A stretch of 8,346 nt of DNA, taken from Rhodospirillales bacterium (lineage in GTDB: Bacteria; Pseudomonadota; Alphaproteobacteria; Micavibrionales; UBA2020). Shown piece by piece: positions 1 through 6,354 of this stretch (position 1 is its first letter; every line of letters starts with the position of its first letter). The translations under genes were made by a program, and so were the position numbers. The notes under the pieces are model-generated. The model searched no databases. It had not been told where the DNA came from and worked only from the letters and a program-made list of their open reading frames with translations. The DNA is taken from positions 1-8,346 of the forward strand of contig JAHFPI010000079.1 of NCBI GenBank assembly GCA_023266795.1, written 5' to 3'.

Positions 1-76
1 CATAATCATTTAAAATATGTTACACTACCTTCATAGTGGTTGTTTAAGAGCCTTTTTTTATTGAGAGAAAAAGCAC

Positions 77-199
77 ATGACAGAGGTTGGTCGCCCCCTC
101 TCGGAAGCACAGAAAAAAGAGGCAGCGCGCCTGACGCACCGCACGACCTTTGAACCGGCATGGTACGCTGCCTGGGATGCTGCTGCAAAGAAGGAATAA
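77..199 (+). CDS. Possible 40-aa small protein of unknown function
   Basis: An ATG at 77 opens a 40-codon frame ending in TAA at 197-199. A purine-rich GAGAG (63-67) lies 9 bases upstream as a possible weak ribosome binding site, and an in-frame TGA at 62-64 rules out a longer start. The product is polar and charged, with a Lys/Glu/Ala-rich N-terminal third and an aromatic centre (FEPAWYAAWDAAAKKE at the end). It has no signal peptide or membrane segment. I recognise no family. The same frame stays open after the TAA to 325 (see the next entry), so this could be the front part of a broken or readthrough gene of about 80 codons. It lies upstream of the oxidase operon and need not be related to it. 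It could also be a chance frame. Confidence 0.33.
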   Translation: MTEVGRPLSEAQKKEAARLTHRTTFEPAWYAAWDAAAKKE

Positions 200-325
200 A
201 GAGAAGATCAGGAACAGGCAGCAGAACAGCAGGCTCAACTTTTTCTTCAGGAGACAGATTTCTCCTCAGGCCTGCGCCGCTCCCTTCCTTCGCCCAAACC
301 CATGAAGATGCCGCCCCAACCTTAA
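200..325 (+). other. In-frame open continuation after the TAA of the small ORF
   Basis: The frame of the 77-199 ORF continues without another stop for 41 codons after TAA 197-199, ending at TAA 323-325. The translation is strongly biased. It starts with a Gln/Glu/Ala-rich stretch (EDQEQAAEQQAQ) that should form a helix and ends with a Pro-rich tail (SLPSPKPMKMPPQP). The polar helix-like composition resembles the part before the stop. One reading is a single ancestral protein of about 81 residues interrupted by a nonsense mutation. Others are stop-codon readthrough, or plain chance. No good start codon with a Shine-Dalgarno lies inside this piece that would make it a separate gene. Confidence 0.25.
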
Positions 326-356
326 GTTCTAAGTTTAAAGAGAAGACGCGTGACAG

Positions 357-373
357 AGACAGCCTAGCTGTCT
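357..373. repeat. Perfect 7-bp inverted repeat upstream of coxB
   Basis: AGACAGC at 357-363 and GCTGTCT at 367-373 are perfect inverted copies separated by CTA. The RNA could form a short hairpin. No T-tract follows, so it is not a convincing intrinsic terminator. As DNA it could be an operator, but no regulator family is recognisable from it. It lies between the small ORF at 77-325 and the putative coxB promoter. Confidence 0.3.
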
Positions 374-401
374 AACTCGTCCGGAGAGAACGGAACCGAT
401 T

Positions 402-466
402 CATATATATGTAATATATTTTTTTAGTGAACGGGACTTAACTAGTCTCTATCAAGATGTTATAAC
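402..466 (+). promoter_or_regulatory. Putative sigma70-type promoter of the cytochrome oxidase operon
   Basis: TTAACT at 438-443 (4 of 6 matches to TTGACA) and TATAAC at 461-466 (5 of 6 to TATAAT) are separated by 17 bases, the ideal spacing. Transcription would start near 473, giving a leader of roughly 45 bases before the coxB ATG at 519. Just upstream is a very AT-rich tract (402-426) that includes the palindrome CATATATATG (402-411) and a T-run. It could act as an UP-like or regulator-binding element. An alternative -10 (TAATAT, 412-417) has no good -35. The stretch 326-518 holds no gene I can support. The assignment rests on pattern matching only. Confidence 0.4.
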
Positions 467-518
467 TCTTTGAAGCATCTTAAATCTTCCAAAACTTTCC
501 CATCGAGCGGATATAAAA

Positions 519-1382
519 ATGAAAAAGACACTGAATTTCTGGAAAATTTCCAGCTACGTTTCCGCGTTTCTGACCGTGGCGCTGACGGCTGTACCGGCCT
601 TCGCGACATTAGGTCAGCCTGAACCCGGCGGGATTGGCCTGCAAGCGGGCGCATCGCCGATGAAAGAGAAGATGGCTTACTTTCACGACAGCCTGCTGCT
701 GCCGATCATCGTGGGGATCACGCTTTTTGTTTTTGCGCTGCTGCTGATCGTAATTGTCCGCTTCAATTCAAAAAGCAATCCGGTCCCGTCCAAAACCACC
801 CACAACACCCTGCTCGAAGTGGTGTGGACGCTCATTCCGGTGCTCATTCTGGTGGTGATCGTCGTTCCCTCGATGAAGATGCTCTACTACGTCGACAAAA
901 CCACCGAAGCGGAGATGACGCTGAAGGCTATCGGCAGCCAGTGGTACTGGAGCTACGAATACCCCGATAACGGCGGCATCAGTTTCACCAGCAATCTTGT
1001 GCAGGACAAGGACCTGAAGCCGGGCCAGCCGCGCCTGCTCGCCACCGACAATCCGGTGGTGCTGCCTATCGACACCAATATAAAAATCCTGACGACGGCG
1101 ACGGATGTGATCCACTCGTGGGCCATTCCGGCTTTCGGCGTTAAGCTCGATGCGGTTCCCGGCCGGCTGAACGAGACCTGGGTGCGGATCGACAAGGAAG
1201 GCGAATTCTACGGCCAGTGCTCGCAGCTCTGCGGTCAGGGCCACGCCTATATGCCGATTGAAATTCATGCCGTATCCAAACAGGCCTTTGCCGAATGGGT
1301 TCACAAACAAGGCGGCAAGATGCCCGGCGATGCGGCTGCCGCGCCCGTTCAAAGCAAGAATAAAAAAACAGGAGAGAAATAA
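519..1382 (+). CDS. ctaC: Cytochrome c oxidase subunit II (CuA subunit), aa3-type
   Basis: This 287-aa protein accepts electrons from cytochrome c at the periplasmic CuA centre and passes them to heme a in subunit I. A signal peptide at residues 1-29 ends in a plausible AFA|T cleavage site. Two membrane helices follow (about 58-80 and 102-120), then the periplasmic cupredoxin domain. HNTLLEVVWT places the K-channel entrance Glu at E100. The aromatic patch QWYWSYEYP is at 141-149. CuA ligands are H199, C234, C238, H242 and M245. The position between the cysteines, usually Glu, is Gln here (Q236 in CSQLC). The Lys-rich C-terminal tail is probably flexible. The start is ATG 519 with a weak GAGCGG (505-510) upstream. 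The stop TAA shares one base with the coxA ATG. It is the first gene of the operon; coxB is a synonym. Confidence 0.97.
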   Translation: MKKTLNFWKISSYVSAFLTVALTAVPAFATLGQPEPGGIGLQAGASPMKEKMAYFHDSLLLPIIVGITLFVFALLLIVIVRFNSKSNPVPSKTTHNTLLEVVWTLIPVLILVVIVVPSMKMLYYVDKTTEAEMTLKAIGSQWYWSYEYPDNGGISFTSNLVQDKDLKPGQPRLLATDNPVVLPIDTNIKILTTATDVIHSWAIPAFGVKLDAVPGRLNETWVRIDKEGEFYGQCSQLCGQGHAYMPIEIHAVSKQAFAEWVHKQGGKMPGDAAAAPVQSKNKKTGEK

Positions 1383-2983
1383 TGTCAGGCAGCCATCATT
1401 CAGCCGATCACCATGATGATGGGCACGATCACAAGCCCGGATTTTTTGCCCGCTGGTTTTGCTCCACCAACCACAAGGATATTGGTACGCTCTACCTGAT
1501 CTTCGCGGTTTTCGCGGGGCTGGTCGGCGGCGCGGCCTCCATGATGATGCGGGCCGAACTGGCGCATCCCGGCCTGCAATATATCAAGGACGGACAGCAG
1601 TGGAACGTGCTGGTCACGGCGCATGGCCTCATCATGGTGTTCTTTGTTGTCATGCCCGCCCTGATCGGCGGGTTCGGCAACTGGTTTATCCCGCTGATGA
1701 TCGGCGCGCCGGACATGGCGTTTCCGCGCATGAATAACCTGAGCTTCTGGCTGCTGGTGCCGTCGTTCCTGCTGCTGGGCGGTTCGGCGCTAGTGGGCGA
1801 GGGGGCCGGGACGGGCTGGACGGTTTATCCGCCGCTGTCCGGCATTTCCGGACAACCGGGCGCTTCGGTTGATATGGCGATCTTCTCCCTGCACCTCGCG
1901 GGGGCTTCCTCCATTCTGGGGGCGGCCAACTTCATCACCACCATTTTCAACATGCGCGCTCCCGGCATGACGCTGCACAAAATGCCGCTGTTCATCTGGG
2001 GGATGCTGGTGACGGCGTTCCTGCTGGTATTGTCGCTGCCGGTGCTCGGCGGCGCGATCACCATGCTGCTGACCGACCGCAATTTCGGCACGGCCTTTTT
2101 CAAGCCTGAAGGCGGCGGCGACCCGCTGCTGTTCCAGCACCTGTTCTGGTTCTTCGGCCATCCGGAGGTGTACATCATGATTCTGCCGGCGTTCGGCATT
2201 ATCAGCCAGGTGGTTTCCACCTTCTCGAAAAAACCGATTTTCGGCTACCTCGGCATGGCCTATGCCATGGTGTCGATCGGCTTTGTCGGCTTTATCGTCT
2301 GGGCGCACCACATGTATACGGTCGGCATGGGCGTTGATACGCGCGCCTATTTCACGGCGGCGACCCTGATTATCGCCGTGCCGACCGGGATCAAGGTTTT
2401 CTCGTGGATAGCCACCATGTGGGGCGGGTCGATTGACTTCAAAACGCCGATGCTCTGGGCGGTCGGGTTCATCTTCCTCTTTACGCTGGGCGGTGTGACG
2501 GGCGTTGTGCTGGCCAATGCCAGCATGGATATCGCCCTGCACGACACCTACTACGTGATCGCGCACTTCCATTATGTGCTGTCATTGGGGGCGGTCTTTG
2601 CGATTTTTGCCGGCTGGTATTACTGGATCGGCAAGATGTCAGGCCGCCAGTATCCGGAGTGGGCGGGGCAGCTGCACTTCTATACGACCTTTATCGGCGT
2701 GAACCTGACGTTCTTCCCGCAGCATTTCCTCGGGCTGCAGGGCATGCCGCGGCGCCTTCCCGACTATCCGGATGCCTTCGCGCACTGGAACCAGATTTCC
2801 TCTTACGGCGCTTACATGGTCGGCGCATCGACGCTGTTCTTTATCTGTATCGCCATTTATACGCTGGTGGCAGGTAAAAAAGTCGGCGCAAATTACTGGG
2901 GTCCGGGAGCCACAACACTGGAGTGGACGGTATCCTCACCGCCGCCGTTCCACCAGTTCGAGATTCAGCCGATTGTGAAATGA
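1382..2983 (+). CDS. ctaD: Cytochrome c oxidase subunit I, aa3-type
   Basis: This 533-aa catalytic subunit of the proton-pumping oxidase reduces O2 to water in the inner membrane. All key residues are visible. Low-spin heme a is held by H81 (TAHGLIM) and H397, and heme a3 by H395 (HFHYVL). CuB is held by H260, H309 and H310, with Y264 placed for the His-Tyr crosslink. The D-channel has D111 (GAPDMAFPRMNN) and E262 (GHPEVY), marking an A1-type enzyme. The K-channel has T335 and K338 (PTGIKVFSW). H387/D388 form the Mg site, and R457/R458 (MPRR) the heme propionate contacts. The N-terminus is His/Asp-rich (residues 5-17), which is a lineage feature of unknown role. A strong AGGAGAG (1370-1376) precedes ATG 1382. 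The stop overlaps the ctaB start (ATGA). The length is usual for the family; coxA is a synonym. Confidence 0.98.
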   Translation: MSGSHHSADHHDDGHDHKPGFFARWFCSTNHKDIGTLYLIFAVFAGLVGGAASMMMRAELAHPGLQYIKDGQQWNVLVTAHGLIMVFFVVMPALIGGFGNWFIPLMIGAPDMAFPRMNNLSFWLLVPSFLLLGGSALVGEGAGTGWTVYPPLSGISGQPGASVDMAIFSLHLAGASSILGAANFITTIFNMRAPGMTLHKMPLFIWGMLVTAFLLVLSLPVLGGAITMLLTDRNFGTAFFKPEGGGDPLLFQHLFWFFGHPEVYIMILPAFGIISQVVSTFSKKPIFGYLGMAYAMVSIGFVGFIVWAHHMYTVGMGVDTRAYFTAATLIIAVPTGIKVFSWIATMWGGSIDFKTPMLWAVGFIFLFTLGGVTGVVLANASMDIALHDTYYVIAHFHYVLSLGAVFAIFAGWYYWIGKMSGRQYPEWAGQLHFYTTFIGVNLTFFPQHFLGLQGMPRRLPDYPDAFAHWNQISSYGAYMVGASTLFFICIAIYTLVAGKKVGANYWGPGATTLEWTVSSPPPFHQFEIQPIVK

Positions 2984-3879
2984 CGACAACCTACGCAACA
3001 TCGCCTGACGCAGGCGCTTTAACAAACGCCGGCGTCTCAGATTTTTTCGAGCTGCTGAAGCCGCGCGTGATGACGCTGGTGGTGTTCACCGGTTTTGCCG
3101 GCGTTGTGCTGGCTCCCGGGCATCTGCATCCTTTTCTGGCGTTGGTGGCGGTGTTGTGCATCGCGATCGGTGCCGGCGCGGCAGGGGCTATCAATATGTG
3201 GTACGAGCGCGATATCGATGCGGTGATGAGCCGCACCCGATTGCGTCCGTTGCCGCAGGGGCGCGTCGCGCCTGCCGAGGCGCTGGCTTTCGGCGTCGTA
3301 CTGACCATCCTGTCGGTCGGGCTGATGGGTCTGGCGCTCAACTGGACGGCGGCGGCGCTGCTGGGGTTTGCGTCCTTCTTTTATGTGTTCGTCTATACCA
3401 TCTGGCTCAAGCGCCGCACGCCGCAGAATATCGTGATCGGCGGCGCGGCGGGCGCTTTTCCGCCGATGATCGGCTGGGCGGCGGTCACGGGCACGGTATC
3501 GGTTGAATCTGTTTTGCTGTTCTCGCTTATTTTTTTCTGGACGCCGCCGCATTTCTGGTCGCTGGCGCTTTATAAAAACGAGGATTACAAAAAAGCGGGC
3601 ATCCCGATGCTGCCGGTGGTGGCGGGAGAACGCGCGACTAAACGGCAGATAGTTCTTTACAGCCTGATTCTGACGCCGTTTGTGCTGGCGCCCTATTTCG
3701 TGCATATTGCCGGCGCGGCGTATCTGGCGGGAGCCGTGGTGCTGCATGGGTTTTTTATCCTGAAGGCTTTTAAGGTTTGGCAGGATGCGACGTTCAAATC
3801 CGCGAAGGTTATGTTCGGCTATTCGATCTTTTATCTCTTCGGTTTATTCGCCCTGATGATTCTGGACAAGGCAGGTTAA
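2980..3879 (+). CDS. ctaB: Protoheme IX farnesyltransferase (heme O synthase)
   Basis: CtaB adds a farnesyl group from farnesyl diphosphate to the vinyl side chain of heme b, giving heme O, the precursor of heme A for subunit I. The 299-aa protein is an integral membrane UbiA-family prenyltransferase with mostly hydrophobic segments from about residue 28 to the end. The first Asp-rich motif is NMWYERDID (72-80), followed by SRTRLRPLP. The family-typical KRRTPQNIVIGG starts at 144, WTPPHFWSLAL at 187-197, and the second acidic loop YKNEDYKKAGIPMLPV starts at 198. I chose ATG 2980, which overlaps the coxA TGA by four bases, rather than an ATG 57 bases upstream inside coxA. The latter would add 19 residues unlike the family and long overlap. 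Coupled translation from coxA is likely. Length fits the family. Confidence 0.96.
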   Translation: MTTTYATSPDAGALTNAGVSDFFELLKPRVMTLVVFTGFAGVVLAPGHLHPFLALVAVLCIAIGAGAAGAINMWYERDIDAVMSRTRLRPLPQGRVAPAEALAFGVVLTILSVGLMGLALNWTAAALLGFASFFYVFVYTIWLKRRTPQNIVIGGAAGAFPPMIGWAAVTGTVSVESVLLFSLIFFWTPPHFWSLALYKNEDYKKAGIPMLPVVAGERATKRQIVLYSLILTPFVLAPYFVHIAGAAYLAGAVVLHGFFILKAFKVWQDATFKSAKVMFGYSIFYLFGLFALMILDKAG

Positions 3880-3880
3880 A

Positions 3881-4000
3881 ATGTCACGTAGCCCTCTGCA
3901 CGACAAACAAAGGAAAAAGAATTACGCGGTTCTTCTGGCATTGTTGGCCTTCGTCGCGACGGTCTTTTTTGTCAGCATTATCCGCATGAAGGGGTCTTAA
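3881..4000 (+). CDS. Small CoxF-like single-span membrane protein
   Basis: This is a 39-residue frame from ATG 3881, one base after the ctaB stop, to TAA 3998-4000. An AAGGCAGG sequence just upstream can serve as the ribosome binding site. The product has a basic N-terminal tail (HDKQRKKN, residues 7-14), one hydrophobic segment (about 15-34, YAVLLALLAFVATVFFVSII) and a short basic end (RMKGS). The layout fits the short CoxF-type proteins that many Alphaproteobacteria encode at exactly this place, between heme O synthase and Cox11. Those are usually somewhat longer and of poorly defined role in oxidase assembly. The assignment rests mainly on position and topology, since so short a sequence gives little homology signal. 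Positive-inside reasoning puts the N-terminus in the cytoplasm. Confidence 0.75.
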   Translation: MSRSPLHDKQRKKNYAVLLALLAFVATVFFVSIIRMKGS

Positions 4001-4005
4001 GCGCC

Positions 4006-4617
4006 GTGGCTGATCTTCAGCAGAAGAACAGAAAAGTTCTGGGCGTCGTTCTGGGGGTTGTTTTTGTCATGATCGCGCTGTCCTTCGCTTCCGTGCCGCT
4101 TTACCGCTCCATTTGCCGGGTGACAGGCTGGGGCGGTACGACGCAGCGGGCAGAGAAAAACACCGCGCAGGTTTATGACCGCGAAATAACCGTGCAGTTC
4201 AACGCCGATATCGATCCCCATATGCCCTGGACGTTCAGACCGGATGTGCGGCAGGTGAAGGTCAAAGTCGGGGCGGATGCGATTATTTCCTATTTTGCAG
4301 AAAACAGGGGAAAAGAACCCATAGCTGGCATGGCGATTTACAACGTGACTCCGCTCAAAGCCGGAAAATATTTCAATAAAACCCAGTGTTTTTGCTTCAC
4401 GGAGCAAATCCTGCAGCCGGGTCAGAAGGTGCATATGCCGGTCACTTTCTTTATTGACCCCAAGATTATGGATGACTGGGAGCTGAGAGACCTTGAAACA
4501 ATAACCCTCTCCTATACTTTCTTCCGCAAGGACTCTCCGGCGCTGGAGAAAGCGCTCGAAAAATTCTATAATGAGGGCGGTACGTCCTCGCATGTCAACA
4601 CAACCAAGAGCAAATAA
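4006..4617 (+). CDS. ctaG: Cytochrome c oxidase assembly protein Cox11/CtaG (copper delivery to CuB)
   Basis: The 203-aa protein belongs to the Cox11/CtaG family, which supplies copper for the CuB site of subunit I. It has a short cytoplasmic N-terminus, one membrane helix (about 11-30) and a periplasmic immunoglobulin-like domain. Copper-binding residues are visible: C37 just after the helix (VPLYRSIC) and the CFCF motif with C128 and C130. Other family signatures are NADIDPHMPWTFRP (66-79), AIYNVTP (110-116) and the late LSYTFF (168-173). The start is GTG at 4006, five bases after the preceding stop, with AAGGGG (3989-3994) upstream. The next in-frame Met, residue 22, lies inside the helix and would be too late. 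The C-terminal tail after about 190 is low-complexity Ser/Thr/Lys. It belongs to the oxidase operon. Confidence 0.95.
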   Translation: MADLQQKNRKVLGVVLGVVFVMIALSFASVPLYRSICRVTGWGGTTQRAEKNTAQVYDREITVQFNADIDPHMPWTFRPDVRQVKVKVGADAIISYFAENRGKEPIAGMAIYNVTPLKAGKYFNKTQCFCFTEQILQPGQKVHMPVTFFIDPKIMDDWELRDLETITLSYTFFRKDSPALEKALEKFYNEGGTSSHVNTTKSK

Positions 4618-4618
4618 C

Positions 4619-5455
4619 ATGTCCAGTAACTCTGCCTATGATCTGAAAAGCGGCAAACATCATCCTTTCCATGTGCCGCATGCGAGCGTGTGGCCTTTTC
4701 TGGCCGCCTGCGCGGCGGGGCTGCTGGCGATCGGCACGGTCATGTTCATGCATAATGCGGAGTGGCAGGGTTTTCATGTCGGCGCGAAGGCGCTTCTGCT
4801 GGGCGCTTTGGGTGTGCTGGCGATCATGTGGGTGTGGTGGCGCGATGTCATCCATGAGGCAGTGGTTGAAAAAGCCCATTCAACGGCGACCAGAACCGGC
4901 CTGCGCTACGGCATGGCGCTGTTCATCTCGTCGGAAGTGATGTTCTTCGTCGCGTTTTTCTGGGCATTTTTCAATTCCAGCATTTTTCCCAAGGAAGCCA
5001 TCGGCTTTGTCTGGCCGCCGAAAGGCATCGAGGCCATCCATCCCTTCGAGCTGCCGTTCCTGATGACGATGATCCTGCTGCTTTCCGGCTGCACCGTTAC
5101 TTGGGCGCACCATGCTATTCTCGAGGGCAAGCAGGCGGAATCAGTCAAGGCGCTGGCGATCACCGTTGCGCTCGGCATCGCTTTCACCTGCTTTCAGGCC
5201 TATGAGTATTTCCATGCGACCTTCCATTTCAAGGACGGCATTTACTCCTCGGCCTTTTACATGGCGACCGGCTTTCACGGCTTTCACGTCATCGTCGGCA
5301 GTATCTTCCTGACTGTCTGCCTGTTCCGCGCTATGAAGGGGCATTTCACCCCGCAGAGCCATTTCGGTTTCGAAGCGGCGGCGTGGTACTGGCATTTCGT
5401 TGACGTTGTGTGGCTGTTTCTCTTTACCGCCGTTTACTGGTGGGGAAACAGTTGA
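4619..5455 (+). CDS. ctaE: Cytochrome c oxidase subunit III
   Basis: This 278-aa core subunit of the aa3 oxidase has seven expected membrane helices. It stabilises subunit I and supports proton uptake into the D-channel. Signatures include HPFHVPHASVWPF near the N-terminus (15-27), the buried Glu in LFISSEVMFFVAFFWAFF (E106), VWPPKGIEAI (131-140), TWAHHAILEG (161-170), the family-typical QAYEY (193-197), GFHGFHVIVGSIFL (218-231) and the C-terminal WYWHFVDVVWLFLF (256-269). ATG 4619 lies one base after the cox11 stop with AAGAG upstream. An upstream in-frame ATG inside cox11 would add 16 unrelated residues, so I rejected it. The stop TGA (5453-5455) overlaps the TTG start of the DUF983 gene. 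Length and ends match the family; coxC is a synonym. Confidence 0.97.
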   Translation: MSSNSAYDLKSGKHHPFHVPHASVWPFLAACAAGLLAIGTVMFMHNAEWQGFHVGAKALLLGALGVLAIMWVWWRDVIHEAVVEKAHSTATRTGLRYGMALFISSEVMFFVAFFWAFFNSSIFPKEAIGFVWPPKGIEAIHPFELPFLMTMILLLSGCTVTWAHHAILEGKQAESVKALAITVALGIAFTCFQAYEYFHATFHFKDGIYSSAFYMATGFHGFHVIVGSIFLTVCLFRAMKGHFTPQSHFGFEAAAWYWHFVDVVWLFLFTAVYWWGNS

Positions 5456-5793
5456 GCCTTTTCTCCGATCTGGTCTTCTCCTTCAAGCCCCGCTGTCCCG
5501 TGTGCCGGCGGGGTCGTCTTTTCAGGCCGTGGTCGGTGAGCGTGGTCGAGGAATGCGCCGAATGTCATGCCAAGCTCGGCCAGAACGATGTTGGCGACGG
5601 CGCGGCGGTTTTCCTGATTTTCCTGCTGGGGGCGTCCATCGTCCCGATGGCTCTGGTGTTTGAACACTTTGTCGCGCCGCCGCTATGGGTGCATGCGCTG
5701 CTGTGGGGAACTGTCGGGCTCGGCATGATCGCCGTCATTTTGCCGACGGTAAAAGCCTTTATCATCCTGCTCGAATACCGGCACCGCTCCTAG
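5452..5793 (+). CDS. DUF983 family zinc-ribbon membrane protein
   Basis: The 113-aa protein has an N-terminal zinc ribbon built from two CxxC pairs (C15/C18 in RCPVC and C35/C38 in ECAEC). The DUF983 hallmark (D)VGDGAAVF follows, then two hydrophobic segments (about 51-70 and 79-105), and the tail ends LEYRHRS. DUF983 proteins are common beside alphaproteobacterial cox and SURF1 genes. No biochemical role is established, and help in oxidase biogenesis is an inference from context. I chose TTG 5452, in a four-base TTGA overlap with the ctaE stop, because a GGTGGGGA lies just upstream and the resulting N-terminus matches the family. An ATG at 5410 lies inside ctaE, lacks such a site and adds 14 unrelated residues. 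The TAG stop (5791-5793) is shared within a CTAG with the opposing gene. Confidence 0.88.
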   Translation: MSLFSDLVFSFKPRCPVCRRGRLFRPWSVSVVEECAECHAKLGQNDVGDGAAVFLIFLLGASIVPMALVFEHFVAPPLWVHALLWGTVGLGMIAVILPTVKAFIILLEYRHRS

Positions 5794-5816
5794 GGTTGGG
5801 GCGGAGCGATTTTTTT
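5785..5816 (+). terminator. Rho-independent terminator of the cytochrome oxidase operon
   Basis: CGCTCC (5785-5790) and GGAGCG (5803-5808) form a 6-bp GC-rich stem with a 12-base loop, followed by A and seven T residues (5810-5816). This is a standard intrinsic terminator for plus-strand transcripts ending after the DUF983 gene. The stem starts before the DUF983 stop. The whole element lies inside the 3' end of the convergent minus-strand gene, where the T-tract encodes two Lys codons. There is no matching T-tract for the other direction, so it should act one way only. Confidence 0.72.
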
Positions 5817-6332
5817 AAGCAGTTGCGCGAACATGGCGTTTTTCGCATAGGTCGGGTCTTTCAGGAAGTTCCCCAGCACCTTTTTAAAGAGGGCGATTTC
5901 TTTTTTGTCCGCAGGATTGTTCTGGCGTTGCAATAAAAAATAGCGTGCGATGATGGAGGCCTGCTGTTCCGTGCCGTATTCGATGAGATCTTTCTTGTCG
6001 GACAATGCGTACTGGTAGGCATCTTGCGTATATTTAAGCGCATTCCGGAGATCGATCAGCCGGGGATTGTAAGCTTTCTGCTGGTATTGCCAGACATGCG
6101 CCATCTCGTGGATGAACAGCTCCTGCATACCAAGGTGGGCTTTCGAGAAATCATCATGATACAGGTTATGCATGAAAATCTGGCTGAGGGTCGTCTTTGC
6201 GAAATTTTCTTTGTGCATGGAGCCGAAAAGGCGCCCGCTATGCACCCGCACGGCGTCGTAATTAATGGAATTGCCGAAAACGCTCTGGGCAATGCTGATT
6301 TCACCGGCGGTGAGGGGGCGTGTAATGGTCAT
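5790..6332 (-). CDS. HExxH putative metallopeptidase-like protein, vgr-related type (copy A)
   Basis: The 180-aa protein starts at ATG 6330-6332 (minus strand) with AGGAGA five bases upstream. An in-frame ATG further upstream overlaps the neighbouring gene and lacks such a site. The N-terminal motif RPLTAGEISIAQSVFGNSINY (5-25) and the zinc-binding HEMAHVWQYQ (H75, E76, H79) match small proteins often annotated 'vgr-related' in Alphaproteobacteria. E122 in YGTEQQASI could be the third metal ligand, gluzincin-like. There is no signal peptide or membrane segment, so it is probably cytoplasmic or exported by another route. Substrate and role are unknown. It is a paralogue of the next upstream gene, 22 bases away, and probably co-transcribed with it. 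Copy A has diverged between residues 35 and 60, where copy B has AMTPNG. The C-terminus is IAPPQP. Confidence 0.8.
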   Translation of the reverse strand: MTITRPLTAGEISIAQSVFGNSINYDAVRVHSGRLFGSMHKENFAKTTLSQIFMHNLYHDDFSKAHLGMQELFIHEMAHVWQYQQKAYNPRLIDLRNALKYTQDAYQYALSDKKDLIEYGTEQQASIIARYFLLQRQNNPADKKEIALFKKVLGNFLKDPTYAKNAMFAQLLKKIAPPQP

Positions 6333-6354
6333 GGGTATCTCCTGTGGCTGACGT

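Noticed and set aside
23..58. Short inverted repeat CACTA/TAGTG (23-27, 34-38) followed further on by a T-run (52-58), as a terminator for an upstream gene
   Set aside because: The stem is only five AT-containing pairs and the T-run is 13 bases away, so it does not form a convincing intrinsic terminator.
160..375. 71-codon plus-strand frame in the upstream region
   Set aside because: It starts without a ribosome binding site, and its Cys/Arg/Ser-rich translation shows no family or structure. The frame starting at 77 is a better candidate for this stretch.
1363..1369. A7 run near the coxB 3' end as a slippage or frameshift site
   Set aside because: It lies in a Lys-rich tail just before the stop, where the normal frame gives a proper end joined to coxA. 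No alternative product of interest arises.
1790..2572. 260-codon minus-strand frame inside coxA
   Set aside because: Antisense shadow of subunit I, with His/Arg/Gln-rich low-information translation and no plausible start context.
3037..3747. 236-codon minus-strand frame inside ctaB
   Set aside because: Antisense shadow of the heme O synthase gene with a highly basic, domain-free translation.
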